A stretch of DNA of 64,000 bases from Vibrio panuliri (GCF_009938205.1 NZ_AP019654.1:1922001-1986000); one strand, 5' to 3'. Counted from the first letter of the stretch, positions 35,500 to 45,731 are shown. A program made the numbers and translations. The notes: a model not told the origin generated them from the letters alone.

Positions 35500-37776
35500 A
35501 TGGCAGAGCAATTTGCTAAAGCTTGGGAAGGTTTTGCACAGGGTGACTGGCAAAACGAAGTAAACGTACGTGATTTCATTCAGAAAAACTACACTCCGTA
35601 CGAAGGCGATGAATCTTTCCTAGTTTCTGAAGGTACTGAAGCAACTAACAAGCTTTGGGCTAAGGTAATGGAAGGTATCAAAATTGAGAACTCAACTCAC
35701 GCACCAGTTGATTTCGATACTGACCTTATCTCTACCATCACTGCTCACGATGCAGGCTACATCGAAAAAGATCTAGAGACTATCGTTGGTCTACAAACTG
35801 ACGCTCCTCTAAAACGCGCTATCATCCCTAACGGTGGTATCCGCATGGTTGAAGGTTCTTGCAAAGCGTACAACCGCGAGCTAAGCCCTGAAATCTCTAA
35901 AATCTACACTGAATACCGCAAAACACACAACGCTGGTGTATTTGATATCTACACTCCTGATATCCTAGCTTGTCGTAAGTCTGGTGTTCTAACTGGTCTT
36001 CCAGATGCATACGGTCGTGGTCGTATCATCGGTGACTACCGTCGCGTTGCGCTATACGGTATCGACTTCCTAATGAAGGACAAACTGGCTCAATTCAAGT
36101 CTCTACAAGAGCGTTTTGAGAACGGTGAAGACCTTCAAATGACTATGCAGCTTCGCGAAGAAATCGCTGAGCAACACCGTGCTCTAGGCCAAATGAAACA
36201 AATGGCTGCGAAATACGGTTACGACATCTCAGCTCCTGCTGAAACTGCACAAGAAGCTATCCAATGGACTTACTTCGGCTACCTAGCTGCTGTTAAGTCT
36301 CAAAACGGTGCTGCAATGTCTCTAGGCCGTACTTCTACGTTCCTAGACATCTACATCGAGCGTGATATCGCTGCTGGTAAGATCACTGAAGAACAAGCTC
36401 AGGAAATGATCGACCACTTCGTAATGAAACTACGTATGGTTCGTTTCCTACGTACTCCTGAGTACGATGACCTATTCTCTGGCGACCCAATCTGGGCAAC
36501 AGAATCTATGGGTGGTATGGGTCTTGACGGTCGTACACTTGTTACTCGTACGAACTTCCGTTTCCTAAACTCTCTATACACAATGGGTCCTTCTCCAGAG
36601 CCAAACATCACTGTACTTTGGTCTGAGCAACTACCTGACGGCTTCAAACGTTTCTGTGCTAAAGTATCTATCGATACTTCATCTATCCAGTACGAAAACG
36701 ACGACCTAATGCGTCCAGACATGAACTCTGACGACTACGCAATCGCATGTTGTGTATCTCCAATGGTTGTTGGTAAGCAAATGCAGTTCTTCGGCGCTCG
36801 TGCAAACCTTGCAAAAACGATGCTTTACGCAATCAACGGTGGTGTTGATGAGAAGCTAAAAATGCAAGTTGGTCCAGTAATGCCTAAGATCACTTCAGAA
36901 GTACTAAACTTCGACGAAGTGTGGAGCAACCTAGACCACTTCATGGACTGGCTAGCTAAGCAATACGTTGCTGCACTAAACGCAATCCACTTCATGCACG
37001 ACAAGTACAGCTACGAAGCTGCACTAATGGCTCTACATGACCGTGACGTTTTCCGCACAATGGCATGTGGTATCGCTGGTCTGTCTATCGCAGCTGACTC
37101 ACTTTCTGCAATCAAGCACGCGAAAGTGAAACCAATCCGTGACGAAGATGGCATCGCTATCGACTTCGAAATCGAAGGCGACTACCCTAAATTTGGTAAC
37201 AACGATGCTCGCGTAGATGACATTGCTTGTGAACTTGTTGAAGTGTTCATGAACAAGATCCGTAAGCTTAAGACTTACCGTGGTGCTGTTCCTACTCAGT
37301 CTATCCTAACTATCACTTCAAACGTGGTATACGGTAAGAAGACTGGTAACACTCCAGACGGTCGTCGCGCAGGCGCTCCATTCGCACCAGGTGCTAACCC
37401 AATGCACGGTCGCGATGAGAAAGGTGCTGTAGCTTCACTTACTTCTGTAGGTAAACTACCGTTTGCACACGCTAAAGATGGTATCTCATACACATTCTCT
37501 ATCGTACCAAACGCTCTAGGTAAAGAAGAAGCTAGCCAACGTGCTAACCTTGCTGGTCTAATGGATGGTTACTTCCACCACGAAGCTGGCGTAGAAGGCG
37601 GTCAACACCTAAACGTGAACGTTCTTAACCGTGAAACTCTAGAAGACGCAGTTAAGCACCCTGAGAAATACCCTCAGCTAACAATCCGCGTTTCTGGTTA
37701 CGCTGTACGCTTTAACTCTCTAACTGCAGAGCAACAAGCTGACGTAATCGCACGTACTTTCACTGAGTCTCTATAA
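35500..37776 (+). CDS. pflB: Pyruvate formate-lyase (formate C-acetyltransferase)
   Basis: 758 residues, the family's usual length. Active-site cysteine pair Cys417-Cys418 in [10 protein letters not shown] and the glycyl radical loop RVSGYAVRF with Gly733 are present. The enzyme converts pyruvate and CoA to acetyl-CoA and formate under anaerobic conditions after radical activation by PflA, whose gene is at 39073. Codon usage is extremely biased toward a few codons, as expected for a very abundant protein. Ribosome binding site AGGTAGGT. Terminated at 37801. Confidence 0.97.
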   Translation: MAEQFAKAWEGFAQGDWQNEVNVRDFIQKNYTPYEGDESFLVSEGTEATNKLWAKVMEGIKIENSTHAPVDFDTDLISTITAHDAGYIEKDLETIVGLQTDAPLKRAIIPNGGIRMVEGSCKAYNRELSPEISKIYTEYRKTHNAGVFDIYTPDILACRKSGVLTGLPDAYGRGRIIGDYRRVALYGIDFLMKDKLAQFKSLQERFENGEDLQMTMQLREEIAEQHRALGQMKQMAAKYGYDISAPAETAQEAIQWTYFGYLAAVKSQNGAAMSLGRTSTFLDIYIERDIAAGKITEEQAQEMIDHFVMKLRMVRFLRTPEYDDLFSGDPIWATESMGGMGLDGRTLVTRTNFRFLNSLYTMGPSPEPNITVLWSEQLPDGFKRFCAKVSIDTSSIQYENDDLMRPDMNSDDYAIACCVSPMVVGKQMQFFGARANLAKTMLYAINGGVDEKLKMQVGPVMPKITSEVLNFDEVWSNLDHFMDWLAKQYVAALNAIHFMHDKYSYEAALMALHDRDVFRTMACGIAGLSIAADSLSAIKHAKVKPIRDEDGIAIDFEIEGDYPKFGNNDARVDDIACELVEVFMNKIRKLKTYRGAVPTQSILTITSNVVYGKKTGNTPDGRRAGAPFAPGANPMHGRDEKGAVASLTSVGKLPFAHAKDGISYTFSIVPNALGKEEASQRANLAGLMDGYFHHEAGVEGGQHLNVNVLNRETLEDAVKHPEKYPQLTIRVSGYAVRFNSLTAEQQADVIARTFTESL

Positions 37777-37800
37777 TCCTCAGTTGAATGAATAGATTGA

Positions 37801-37827
37801 AGCCTCGCATTTGCGAGGCTTTTTTTA
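37801..37827 (+). terminator. Terminator after pflB
   Basis: AGCCTCGCA/TGCGAGGCT with a one- to three-base loop, followed by TTTTTTT. Confidence 0.9.
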
Positions 37828-37952
37828 TACCTCTTTACTCACCATCAAATCCCATCTAATCGTCAAAACCTTGAAGTTTGGCAGTTACCCGCCCTGCTAT
37901 TTCTCTGTATGCTGAACAAATGGAAGTTCAACATCATGGATTGGGAGCGCGT

Positions 37953-38924
37953 ATGAAGACCCGAATGACTTTGCTTCTCAGCAGCCTCATAGCGTTCAAT
38001 AGCCTTGCTGCAGAAAGCGCCACTTTTTCCCTAAGTATGGATAATGATGGACTGTTTGCTTATGACCAAGAGTACACCAATGGTTTGTTCGCTTCTTACA
38101 CCACCAGCGAACTGCCATCACAACGCCGACTATCTTGGCTAAGTCTCTCTTCCCACTCGCTCGATAAATATGAGTTTGTCCTTGGGCAGAAAATGTATAC
38201 ACCCCGAGATCTCAGCGCTGAAGAGCCGTTAGCCAACCAACGACCTTATGCGGGTGTACTGCTTGGAGAAGTAAACTATATCTCGATTCTTCCTCAAAGA
38301 GTCGCTCGCACAAACTTCACCCTAGGAACTGTCGGTGAACACTCATTAGCCGCTAAAGCACAACGATTAGTCCACGATATTACTGATTCTGAATTTCCCA
38401 ACGGTTGGGATAACCAAGTTGAAGAAGGCATTGTGGCCAACGTTGGCTACCTCAACCATCTCGCTTGGTATCGTTCCGCGCCTAGTAATGACAACCAATT
38501 TGAAGTTGCCAATATTTCAGAGGCCAATCTCGGCACTTTACGCAGCGACGTATCAAGTGGATTTATGTTTCGCTGGGGAGAAAACTTAACGAGCAGCTTT
38601 GGCTCAGCAAACATCGACAATGAAATGCCATTTCGTGCCAGTTTATTAGGAAGAGGAAAAGAAAGCTGGTTTGCCTATACAGGTGCAGAAATTCGTTATC
38701 GGTTTAATGATGTGACATTGGAAGGAGACCGGCCAGAAATTTTACACCCTGAACGTTACCCGATCACACTCGAAAAACTGCAGGCGACGGCGGTCGCCGG
38801 ATTCGCATGGTATAACGAAAACTTTGGTGCCAGTCTCACCGCAGCCATTGGAACAATTGAATACCAAGAATCACAGGATAACTATCATGCTAACGCGTCG
38901 TTTTCCTTATTCTTTTTCCTCTAA
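37953..38924 (+). CDS. LpxR-type lipid A 3'-O-deacylase
   Basis: 323 residues from ATG 37953 (MKTRMTLLL), supported by GGGAG upstream and a signal peptide ending SLAA; a frame opening at 37878 lacks both. The LpxR barrel signature is near the mature N terminus: SMDNDGLFAYDQEYTNG with Asp30-Asn31-Asp32, and later GTVGEHSLAAKAQRLVHD, which holds the probable catalytic histidine. LpxR removes the 3'-acyloxyacyl chain of lipid A in the outer membrane and can lessen immune recognition. It lies between pflB and pflA with its own promoter region. Confidence 0.82.
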   Translation: MKTRMTLLLSSLIAFNSLAAESATFSLSMDNDGLFAYDQEYTNGLFASYTTSELPSQRRLSWLSLSSHSLDKYEFVLGQKMYTPRDLSAEEPLANQRPYAGVLLGEVNYISILPQRVARTNFTLGTVGEHSLAAKAQRLVHDITDSEFPNGWDNQVEEGIVANVGYLNHLAWYRSAPSNDNQFEVANISEANLGTLRSDVSSGFMFRWGENLTSSFGSANIDNEMPFRASLLGRGKESWFAYTGAEIRYRFNDVTLEGDRPEILHPERYPITLEKLQATAVAGFAWYNENFGASLTAAIGTIEYQESQDNYHANASFSLFFFL

Positions 38925-39072
38925 CCTCACGGCTAATTGTTAATCGTTATCAACAACATACAGCGTTTACAAATCTTGCCGTATTTATTGCCTTAGAAGC
39001 ACGTATAACTCTATTTAATCGGGGTGATTTGTAATAAAATACCGTACAAATAATTGCTAAAGAGATGAGCTC

Positions 39073-39813
39073 ATGTCAACAATTGGTCGTATTCATTCTT
39101 ATGAATCATGTGGCACTGTCGATGGCCCTGGAATTCGCTTTATTGTCTTCCTTCAAGGCTGCTTAATGCGTTGTAAATATTGTCATAACCGCGATACGTG
39201 GGATACGCATGACGGAAAAGAAGTGACCGTTGAAGAGATCATTAATGAAGCAAAAAGCTACCGTCACTTTATGAATGCATCCGGTGGTGGCATCACCTGT
39301 TCGGGTGGTGAAGCGATGTTGCAACCAGAATTTGTTCGCGACTTGTTCAGCGCAGCTCAAGCAGAGGGTATCCACACCTGTCTAGATACCAACGGTTATA
39401 TCCGTAAGCACACAGATGTGGTTGATGAAGTGCTTGAAGTCACGGATCTTGTTATGCTTGACCTTAAGCATATGAAAGATGAGATTCACCAGGATTTTAT
39501 TGGTGTATCTAACCGTCGTGTGCTTGATTTCGCGCGCTACCTGCACAAAATCGGTCAAAAAACTTGGATTCGCTACGTGGTTGTACCTGGCTACACAGAC
39601 GAAGAAGAAGCTGCGCACATGCTTGGCGAATTTATCAAAGATATGGACAACATTGAGAAAGTTGAACTGTTGCCATACCACAAACTCGGCGCGCACAAAT
39701 GGGAAGCGCTAGGATTCGAATACCCTCTTGAAGGCGTGAACCCACCGCCAAAAGAAACCATGGAAAAGATCAAATCTATTCTTGAGCAGTACCACTCGAA
39801 CGTTAAGTACTGA
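39073..39813 (+). CDS. pflA: Pyruvate formate-lyase 1-activating enzyme
   Basis: 246 residues. Radical-SAM motif CLMRCKYC (Cys30, Cys34, Cys37) in [20 protein letters not shown], and the [16 protein letters not shown] segment that binds S-adenosylmethionine. It generates the glycyl radical on Gly733 of PflB. The usual length and order are retained although an LpxR-type gene separates it from pflB. Ribosome binding site AAAGAGATGAGCTC before the ATG. Confidence 0.96.
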   Translation: MSTIGRIHSYESCGTVDGPGIRFIVFLQGCLMRCKYCHNRDTWDTHDGKEVTVEEIINEAKSYRHFMNASGGGITCSGGEAMLQPEFVRDLFSAAQAEGIHTCLDTNGYIRKHTDVVDEVLEVTDLVMLDLKHMKDEIHQDFIGVSNRRVLDFARYLHKIGQKTWIRYVVVPGYTDEEEAAHMLGEFIKDMDNIEKVELLPYHKLGAHKWEALGFEYPLEGVNPPPKETMEKIKSILEQYHSNVKY

Positions 39814-39823
39814 TCGAATTCAG

Positions 39824-39847
39824 AAGGGGGATGACATCATCCCCCTT
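39824..39847. terminator. Bidirectional terminator after pflA
   Basis: AAGGGGGATGA/TCATCCCCCTT, a perfect 11-bp stem with CA loop; followed by TATC on the plus strand. Confidence 0.8.
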
Positions 39848-39889
39848 ATCTATATTTGTAAAGTCTAAATCCACTCAATCCGATTCAAA

Positions 39890-40975
39890 TCATTGAATTT
39901 TCACATCTTGATAATGGAAACGTCCTTTATCCAACGGCTGTTTATGCTCCGTTTTGGCGTTAAAGTCTAACTGCCCCAAATCGACGCGACGAATCGTGCT
40001 GTCGTGCATCGTTTTATAAAACAATAAACCATTACTTTGATCGATCACTGATGTCCATTGCGTTGCGCTGGGCAAGTCTGGAATATGAGATTTGTCGTTA
40101 AATTCACTACCAATCGGAATATCAAAGTTATTCAAAATATGAAACGCTTGTGCCACTGCCTGAGAAGAGCTACGAAGTTCAGGTGCCGTGTTGACATAGA
40201 ATGCCGCTCTAACAAACCGCGATGGTGGCGAAATATCACCCGGTAACCCAACGAACGCTGAACCCACACCAAATGACTGTGCGGTCACCCCATTGATCTG
40301 CTGCTCACCACTGGTGCCAGGATGCAGATTGATGTAGTTGTTTAGATTGGTGACATGCCATGCGTAGTCTGGTGAGTTGGTCAGTACCTTAGCGCTATTT
40401 TTATGGATATGAATCTGACCATGATCCATAATCTCGATCACGATACTGTTGCCATTTTTGTCAGACACTCGCCAGTGTGCGGTGGGGCTTGGATTGCCCT
40501 GCTGATCAAAGTAAACCGTCACAATTTTAATCTGATTCAACGCGGCTTCTACTTGTTCAACGCTTTCAAACTGACTCAACATCCAACGAACAAAGTCCAT
40601 ATCGGTAATGTTGTTGGCCGTTTCATTTGGGTCATATTTCGCGAGTGAGCCATAGTTGCGGAAATAAAATAGCCCCGCACTCAGCCCCTTTTCATTCACC
40701 CCTTCCGCGATAAACTTGTCATCACTAACAGAAATACCGACAAAGCCATACTGACTCTTCCATTTTAAACCTTGCTTTTGATCTGGCAGGGTTGATGTGT
40801 AAGAGTAGTTTCTTGGTGAAATAATTAGCTTACTGTTTAAGTCGCTGTGCCCCCACTCGATCGTTCTCGCTTGAATGTAGTCGTGGTCGGTCGTGGAGAG
40901 TGAAATGCCTGTACAGGCATTGGCAGAAAAGTTGAAGCATGCTGCGAAAGCTAATGCCAATATCGATTTTTTCAT
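39890..40975 (-). CDS. Secreted choloylglycine hydrolase / penicillin-acylase-like Ntn hydrolase
   Basis: 361 residues from ATG 40975 (MKKSILALAF). Signal cleavage after SANA would expose Cys21 of CTGISLS as the N-terminal nucleophile of the cholylglycine hydrolase fold. Further conserved points: ARTIEWGHSD, EGVNEKGLSAGLFYF and TNSPDYAWHV, where Asn and Arg-type residues complete the site. Enzymes of this family cleave amide bonds of bile salts, penicillin V or acyl-homoserine lactones; which applies cannot be read from sequence. Monocistronic. Confidence 0.85.
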   Translation of the reverse strand: MKKSILALAFAACFNFSANACTGISLSTTDHDYIQARTIEWGHSDLNSKLIISPRNYSYTSTLPDQKQGLKWKSQYGFVGISVSDDKFIAEGVNEKGLSAGLFYFRNYGSLAKYDPNETANNITDMDFVRWMLSQFESVEQVEAALNQIKIVTVYFDQQGNPSPTAHWRVSDKNGNSIVIEIMDHGQIHIHKNSAKVLTNSPDYAWHVTNLNNYINLHPGTSGEQQINGVTAQSFGVGSAFVGLPGDISPPSRFVRAAFYVNTAPELRSSSQAVAQAFHILNNFDIPIGSEFNDKSHIPDLPSATQWTSVIDQSNGLLFYKTMHDSTIRRVDLGQLDFNAKTEHKQPLDKGRFHYQDVKIQ

Positions 40976-41017
40976 AGTTAAACCATACTTGATGTTATCG
41001 ATGCGATGCCTGCCCAT

Positions 41018-41183
41018 AGAGTGAGTAGGCGAGCCTTGTAAACTTTACGCCTCTCAGAGCGTATACTCAAGCGACTTCAAGAGGCAGAATTCAGAGCATG
41101 GTCACTGGTTCTAATACAAGGAAAACTGCGACGCGGAAAAGGAACTTAGCGCGTGGTGAGGACAAAGAAATAGGAAGGACAAC
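41018..41183. other. Divergent intergenic region
   Basis: Separates the Ntn hydrolase gene from the CbiM-like gene. AGGAAGGA sits six bases before the GTG at 41184. I searched by eye for a cobalamin riboswitch because of the neighbour and saw no B12-box. Confidence 0.4.
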
Positions 41184-41849
41184 GTGCAACTCAGCTACCT
41201 TTGGATGTGGGGATTTGCCCTAATCGCTTTGGTTCCGTGTATCAGTGATGCGCGAACCATTTTCATCCCAAAGCTAAAAAGTGAGCCCAGTTTTCAACAT
41301 TTAACCTGCGCGGTTTGTTTCTCACTCTTTTTGCTCTGGTCTGCTGAAGCAGGCATAAAGCCGGGCTTAGACATCCATTTTCTCGCCCTAACGAGTCTGT
41401 GCTTGATGTACGGTTGGCGAGTCGCTTATCTACTATGTGTGCCCATCGCCTTATCTCTCGCGCTTTTTGGCACGTTAACCCTTGAAGCGATGGGGCAATA
41501 TCTACTGCTTTCGTGTTTAATTCCCCTCTTAACCAGTTACGTCGTTTTTCTGTTGAGTTATCGCTATCTGCCGCGCAATATCTTCGTCTATATCTTTGTT
41601 GCAGGCTTTTTTAACGGTGCTATCACCGGTAGCGTGCATATCCTGAGCACCAGCTTTTTCCATCTTGTGATGGATTCTCATGACTGGGCGACAATTGTTG
41701 ACAACTATCTTGTATTTATTGTGCTATTAGCATTTCCTGAAGGACTACTAAATGGTATGGCTGTCGCCGTATTGAGTGTGTTTAAGCCCGAGTGGTTGCG
41801 CACATTTTCCGACCGAGATTACATCTATAATCACTATCACAAAAAATAA
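41184..41849 (+). CDS. CbiM-like energy-coupling-factor permease
   Basis: 221 residues with six or seven membrane helices, starting from GTG with a strong AGGAAGGA. The pattern PCISDARTIFIPKL at the first loop, the GAITGSVHIL segment and the acidic FPEGLLNGMAV near the end are those of CbiM-type substrate-binding (S) subunits for cobalt or nickel. No CbiN, CbiQ or CbiO genes are alongside, so it is an orphan; it may use an ATPase encoded elsewhere or act alone. Substrate unknown. Confidence 0.72.
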   Translation: MQLSYLWMWGFALIALVPCISDARTIFIPKLKSEPSFQHLTCAVCFSLFLLWSAEAGIKPGLDIHFLALTSLCLMYGWRVAYLLCVPIALSLALFGTLTLEAMGQYLLLSCLIPLLTSYVVFLLSYRYLPRNIFVYIFVAGFFNGAITGSVHILSTSFFHLVMDSHDWATIVDNYLVFIVLLAFPEGLLNGMAVAVLSVFKPEWLRTFSDRDYIYNHYHKK

Positions 41850-41961
41850 GTAAAAAGTTTTCATTTTTGCTCATAAACATGTGTTGAGATCATGTTTCAA
41901 GCCACAACAACAAGCTAACCTAAGCACATTAAAGATGTACTAGATTTAAAGAGGTCACCTA

Positions 41962-42462
41962 ATGGAAATGACAAACGCTCAACGTTTGATTCTGTCGAAC
42001 CAGTACTACCTGATGTCACAGATGGATCCAGAAAACGCTCAAAAATACAAACGCTTACAGACTATCGTTGAACGTGGCTATGTATTGCAAATGCATGAGT
42101 TGAGCAAAGAATTCGGCTGTATTGAAGAGAACGAATGCCGCGAAATCATCGACATTATGGAGATGTATCACGCGATGCAAGAGTCTAACAATATGCTAGA
42201 AGAGCACGAGCGCAAAGACGTTGACCAACGCCGCCTGCAATTCCTTGGTTTTGATTGCGGCACCGAATGTAAGTTGGTTCATTATGTGCGCTTCCTTGTT
42301 GACTCTGAAGGCTTATATCCTCAGTTCGATAAAGGCGATCACCACTTTAACGCACAAATGCCGATGTTAGATAAATATCGTCGCATGCTTGCAACATGGC
42401 GTAACTGTCCACGTCAATACCACCTATGTGCTAACGAGTTAAAACAGATTTTCAACGCGTAA
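41962..42462 (+). CDS. yfbU: YfbU family protein
   Basis: 166 residues, nearly the length of E. coli YfbU (164). Conserved features are [18 protein letters not shown] at the start, [20 protein letters not shown] and the [10 protein letters not shown] stretch (about 93-103). It is an all-helical soluble protein reported to affect cell death in E. coli, but its molecular function is not known. GAGGTCACCTA precedes the ATG; a very good terminator follows. Confidence 0.92.
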   Translation: MEMTNAQRLILSNQYYLMSQMDPENAQKYKRLQTIVERGYVLQMHELSKEFGCIEENECREIIDIMEMYHAMQESNNMLEEHERKDVDQRRLQFLGFDCGTECKLVHYVRFLVDSEGLYPQFDKGDHHFNAQMPMLDKYRRMLATWRNCPRQYHLCANELKQIFNA

Positions 42463-42491
42463 CAGTCAAGCTAAGTAGATAAAATCTCAGC

Positions 42492-42520
42492 AAAGGCTTC
42501 TGATAATTCAGAAGCCTTTT
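42492..42520 (+). terminator. Terminator after yfbU
   Basis: AAAGGCTTCTGA/TCAGAAGCCTTT, 12-bp perfect stem with TAAT loop and TTTT tail. Confidence 0.92.
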
Positions 42521-42580
42521 CTATAAGCGTTAAACCCTAACTCTGCTTCTTCATAAGCAACTCAAGTGGCTAAGACGTAT

Positions 42581-43345
42581 CTAAAACAAATACACAGCCG
42601 TCACGGTTGCAGTCGTGTTAACGCCCGATTCTATGATTGGGCTCTTTTCAAGATCCCCCTCAAGGTTGGTATAGCGCACACCGCCCCCAAGCCTTAAATT
42701 AGGCGTCACATGCATATAAGCTGAGAGGCCGATAAAGTACTGTCCATCCTTATCGGCATCAAAAGCCTCTAACCCACTTCGTTGAGCTTCTTCTTTGCTT
42801 ACACCATAAAGATGGTTATTGATCTTATCGCTGTTATAGGCGTAACCCAGACTTGGCGTGAACCCCCAACCGTTACGACGAATAGGTAAGCGCCACGCGG
42901 CCTCAGCATAGAGACCGTTGTGTTTACCGCCAATATCCGTGCCTGCTGTAGTTTCAAATAGACCAACCATAGTCAACAACTGATAACTCACCCCACCAAA
43001 CACCGTTGACTCTCGTTCATCAAGTAAGCGTATTGAAGCATTGTCAGAATCATCAGGCTTTAGCGTTCTTGGGTCATAAACGGCGCGAAAAACAAAATTG
43101 TGAGTAGACCCGAGAGGGTTGAGACGATAACCCGCACTAAACCCGCGCATAAAAAAGTGTTCACCTTCATAACCGACAATCGGTATCACGGTTTGATTTG
43201 AAGGCGTATCTTTGTATACCGCTGGAGAATAGGATGCCCCTACCCCCAAAGACCACTGATTGATGCGCGCATCCGCGGGACTCGACAGCCCTAACGGCAA
43301 CAGCAAACCAAATAACAACCACTTATAGTTCACGATTAATTCCAT
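42581..43345 (-). CDS. MipA/OmpV family outer-membrane protein
   Basis: 254 residues. Signal peptide ending SPADA (about 27); ten or so amphipathic strands follow with typical MipA/OmpV segments (WSLGVGASYSPAVYKD, GLYAEAAWRLPIRR, NLRLGGGVRYTNLEGD) and the last residue is Phe. OmpV of V. cholerae is the namesake (257 aa). Members act as scaffolds for peptidoglycan enzymes or as osmotic-response barrels. A second, longer homologue is at 1207. Its transcript runs convergent to yfbU and shares the 42492 terminator region. Confidence 0.9.
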   Translation of the reverse strand: MELIVNYKWLLFGLLLPLGLSSPADARINQWSLGVGASYSPAVYKDTPSNQTVIPIVGYEGEHFFMRGFSAGYRLNPLGSTHNFVFRAVYDPRTLKPDDSDNASIRLLDERESTVFGGVSYQLLTMVGLFETTAGTDIGGKHNGLYAEAAWRLPIRRNGWGFTPSLGYAYNSDKINNHLYGVSKEEAQRSGLEAFDADKDGQYFIGLSAYMHVTPNLRLGGGVRYTNLEGDLEKSPIIESGVNTTATVTAVYLF

Positions 43346-43662
43346 TTGTCAAAATGATAAAAAACCAATTATAAGGTACGCTATATTGTTTATCAATGAG
43401 TATACCTCAGCGAATTTCTCACTTTAAACCACACCAAGTTTTTGAAAATTCTGGCGGATGAATCTCTCCTTCGCGCCAGTCCGTATAAAAGGTTGTCTGC
43501 AGACACAAGGTGAGTTGAGTAGAGACAAAGCAAAGATAATTTTGCAAATAAACACATATTTTTTAAGCAAAAGTAGAAATCCACACTAGTCTTAATTAAT
43601 GAGGGATCCGTTGTTTTTTGCGAGTTATTTGTCAGTTTGACAGGTTCAGAGGGGAAATCATT
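43346..43662. promoter_or_regulatory. Divergent region upstream of prkA
   Basis: 317 bases between the OmpV-like gene and prkA, without a gene. A perfect 12-bp palindrome TGTCTGCAGACA at 43494-43505 could be an operator. I found no convincing sigma-54 -24/-12 pair, although prkA (yeaG) transcription is tied to nitrogen starvation in E. coli. Confidence 0.4.
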
Positions 43663-45597
43663 ATGAGCATTTTCGACCATTTCCAAGCGCGCTATGAAGC
43701 GTCCAAGGATGAGGAATTATCTTTACAAGATTTCTTAGCACTGTGTAAGGATGACAAGAGCGCTTATGCGAATGCCGCAGAGCGACTGTTGATGGCTATT
43801 GGGGAACCAGAGGTGATAGACACCGCTCAAGACCCACACCTCAGCCGGATTTTTTCAAACCGCGTCATTTCACGTTATGAAACATTCAAAGACTTTTACG
43901 GCATGGAAGAAGCGATTGAGCAAATCGTCTCGTACCTCAAACATGCCGCGCAAGGTTTAGAAGAACGTAAGCAAATTCTTTATTTGCTTGGCCCTGTTGG
44001 TGGCGGTAAGTCATCCTTGGCTGAAAAATTGAAAGCTTTAATGCAACAACAACCAATCTACGTTTTGTCCGCTAACGGCGAACGTAGTCCGGTCAACGAC
44101 CATCCATTCTGTCTATTTGATATGGCTGAAGATGGCGAACTTCTCAAGCAAGAATACGGCATAGAGAAGCGTTATCTGCGCTCAATTATGTCGCCTTGGG
44201 CAGCAAAACGTCTCCATGAGTTTGGTGGCGATATTTCCAAGTTTAAAGTCGTCAAAGTACGACCTTCAATTCTTGACCAACTAGCGGTTGCCAAAACAGA
44301 GCCAGGTGATGAAAACAACCAAGATATTTCATCACTGGTCGGTAAGGTCGACATCCGTATGTTAGAACACTACTCTCAAGACGATCCAGACGCATACAGC
44401 TACTCTGGTGCACTATGTAAAGCCAACCAAGGCTTGATGGAATTCGTCGAGATGTTTAAAGCGCCTATCAAAGTTTTGCACCCACTGCTTACTGCAACTC
44501 AGGAAGGCAACTACAATGGTACGGAAGGGCTTTCTGCGTTACCGTTTGATGGCATGATCCTCGCTCACTCCAATGAGTCAGAGTGGCAGACATTCCGCAA
44601 CAACAAGAACAATGAAGCATTCCTAGACCGTGTGTATATTGTCAAAGTGCCTTACTGCTTGCGTGTTTCTGAAGAGGTGAAAATCTATCAGAAACTACTC
44701 GACCACTCTGAGTTGTCGAAAGCGCCATGCTCACCAAGTACACTCGACTTGCTGGCACAGTTCAGCATCCTGTCGCGCTTAAAAGAGCCAGAGAACTCGT
44801 CTATTTTCTCTAAAATGCGTGTTTACGATGGCGAAACGCTGAAAGATACTGATCCAAAAGCGAAGAGTTACCAAGAGTATCGCGACTATGCAGGGGTTGA
44901 TGAAGGTATGTCGGGTCTCTCTACCCGATTCGCGTTCAAAATCCTATCAAGAGTCTTCAACTTTGATCAAAGTGAAGTGGCAGCCAACCCTGTTCACCTA
45001 TTCTATGTGATTGAGCAGCAAGTGGAACGCGAGCAGTTCCCGCAAGATGTTGCTGACAAGTATCTAGAGTTCTTGAAAGGCTACCTAGTTCCACGCTATG
45101 TCGAATTTATCGGCAAAGAAATTCAAACCGCTTACTTAGAGTCTTACTCAGAGTACGGTCAAAACATCTTTGATCGATATGTCACCTATGCCGACTTCTG
45201 GATTCAAGATCAAGAATATCGCGATCCAGAAACCGGTCAGTTGTTTGACCGCTCAGCGCTCAACAATGAGCTTGAGAAGATTGAGAAAACAGCGGGCATT
45301 AGTAATCCAAAAGATTTCCGTAATGAAATCGTTAATTTTGTCTTACGCGCTCGTGCTAACAATAACGGTCAAAACCCTGTTTGGACCAGCTATGAGAAAC
45401 TACGCACTGTGATTGAGAAGAAAATGTTCTCTAACACAGAGGAGCTTCTTCCAGTTATCTCCTTCAACGCGAAAACCTCTTCTGAGGATCAGAAGAAGCA
45501 CGACGACTTTGTCGCGCGTATGATGGAGAAAGGCTATACAGAGAAACAAGTGCGCTTGTTGTCTGAATGGTACTTACGCGTACGTAAATCATCTTAG
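43663..45597 (+). CDS. prkA: PrkA-type serine protein kinase (YeaG)
   Basis: 644 residues from ATG 43663 (MSIFDHFQARYEASK), preceded by GAGGGGAA; a frame from 43618 is less likely. Walker A GPVGGGKS lies at 110-117 and an AAA-like domain is followed by a C-terminal kinase-like domain. E. coli YeaG has the same length. PrkA/YeaG is a Ser/Thr kinase (or AAA+ protease, in recent work on Bacillus PrkA) active in stationary phase and starvation. Neighbour genes yeaH and spoVR complete the trio. Confidence 0.95.
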   Translation: MSIFDHFQARYEASKDEELSLQDFLALCKDDKSAYANAAERLLMAIGEPEVIDTAQDPHLSRIFSNRVISRYETFKDFYGMEEAIEQIVSYLKHAAQGLEERKQILYLLGPVGGGKSSLAEKLKALMQQQPIYVLSANGERSPVNDHPFCLFDMAEDGELLKQEYGIEKRYLRSIMSPWAAKRLHEFGGDISKFKVVKVRPSILDQLAVAKTEPGDENNQDISSLVGKVDIRMLEHYSQDDPDAYSYSGALCKANQGLMEFVEMFKAPIKVLHPLLTATQEGNYNGTEGLSALPFDGMILAHSNESEWQTFRNNKNNEAFLDRVYIVKVPYCLRVSEEVKIYQKLLDHSELSKAPCSPSTLDLLAQFSILSRLKEPENSSIFSKMRVYDGETLKDTDPKAKSYQEYRDYAGVDEGMSGLSTRFAFKILSRVFNFDQSEVAANPVHLFYVIEQQVEREQFPQDVADKYLEFLKGYLVPRYVEFIGKEIQTAYLESYSEYGQNIFDRYVTYADFWIQDQEYRDPETGQLFDRSALNNELEKIEKTAGISNPKDFRNEIVNFVLRARANNNGQNPVWTSYEKLRTVIEKKMFSNTEELLPVISFNAKTSSEDQKKHDDFVARMMEKGYTEKQVRLLSEWYLRVRKSS

Positions 45598-45647
45598 TAG
45601 CAGCTAACTAAATCCCTCTTTTTACCGAGGGGTTGCCCATGGAGTAC

Positions 45648-45672
45648 CTACCAGAGCCTTGTGCTCTGGTAG
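45648..45672 (+). other. Intercistronic hairpin between prkA and yeaH
   Basis: CTACCAGAGC/GCTCTGGTAG with a CTTGT loop; a perfect 10-bp stem without a T tract, in the 134-base gap. It may stabilise the prkA message or set the ratio of the two proteins. Confidence 0.6.
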
Positions 45673-45731
45673 GAGATTGGAAGCGATTAAACACATATGC
45701 CAGCGTATATGTTGCGAATAAGGGGTGACTC

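Noticed and set aside
41141-41166. Sigma-E type promoter (GGAACTT) before the CbiM-like gene
   Set aside because: The -10 partner is poor and transcription would start almost at the ribosome binding site.
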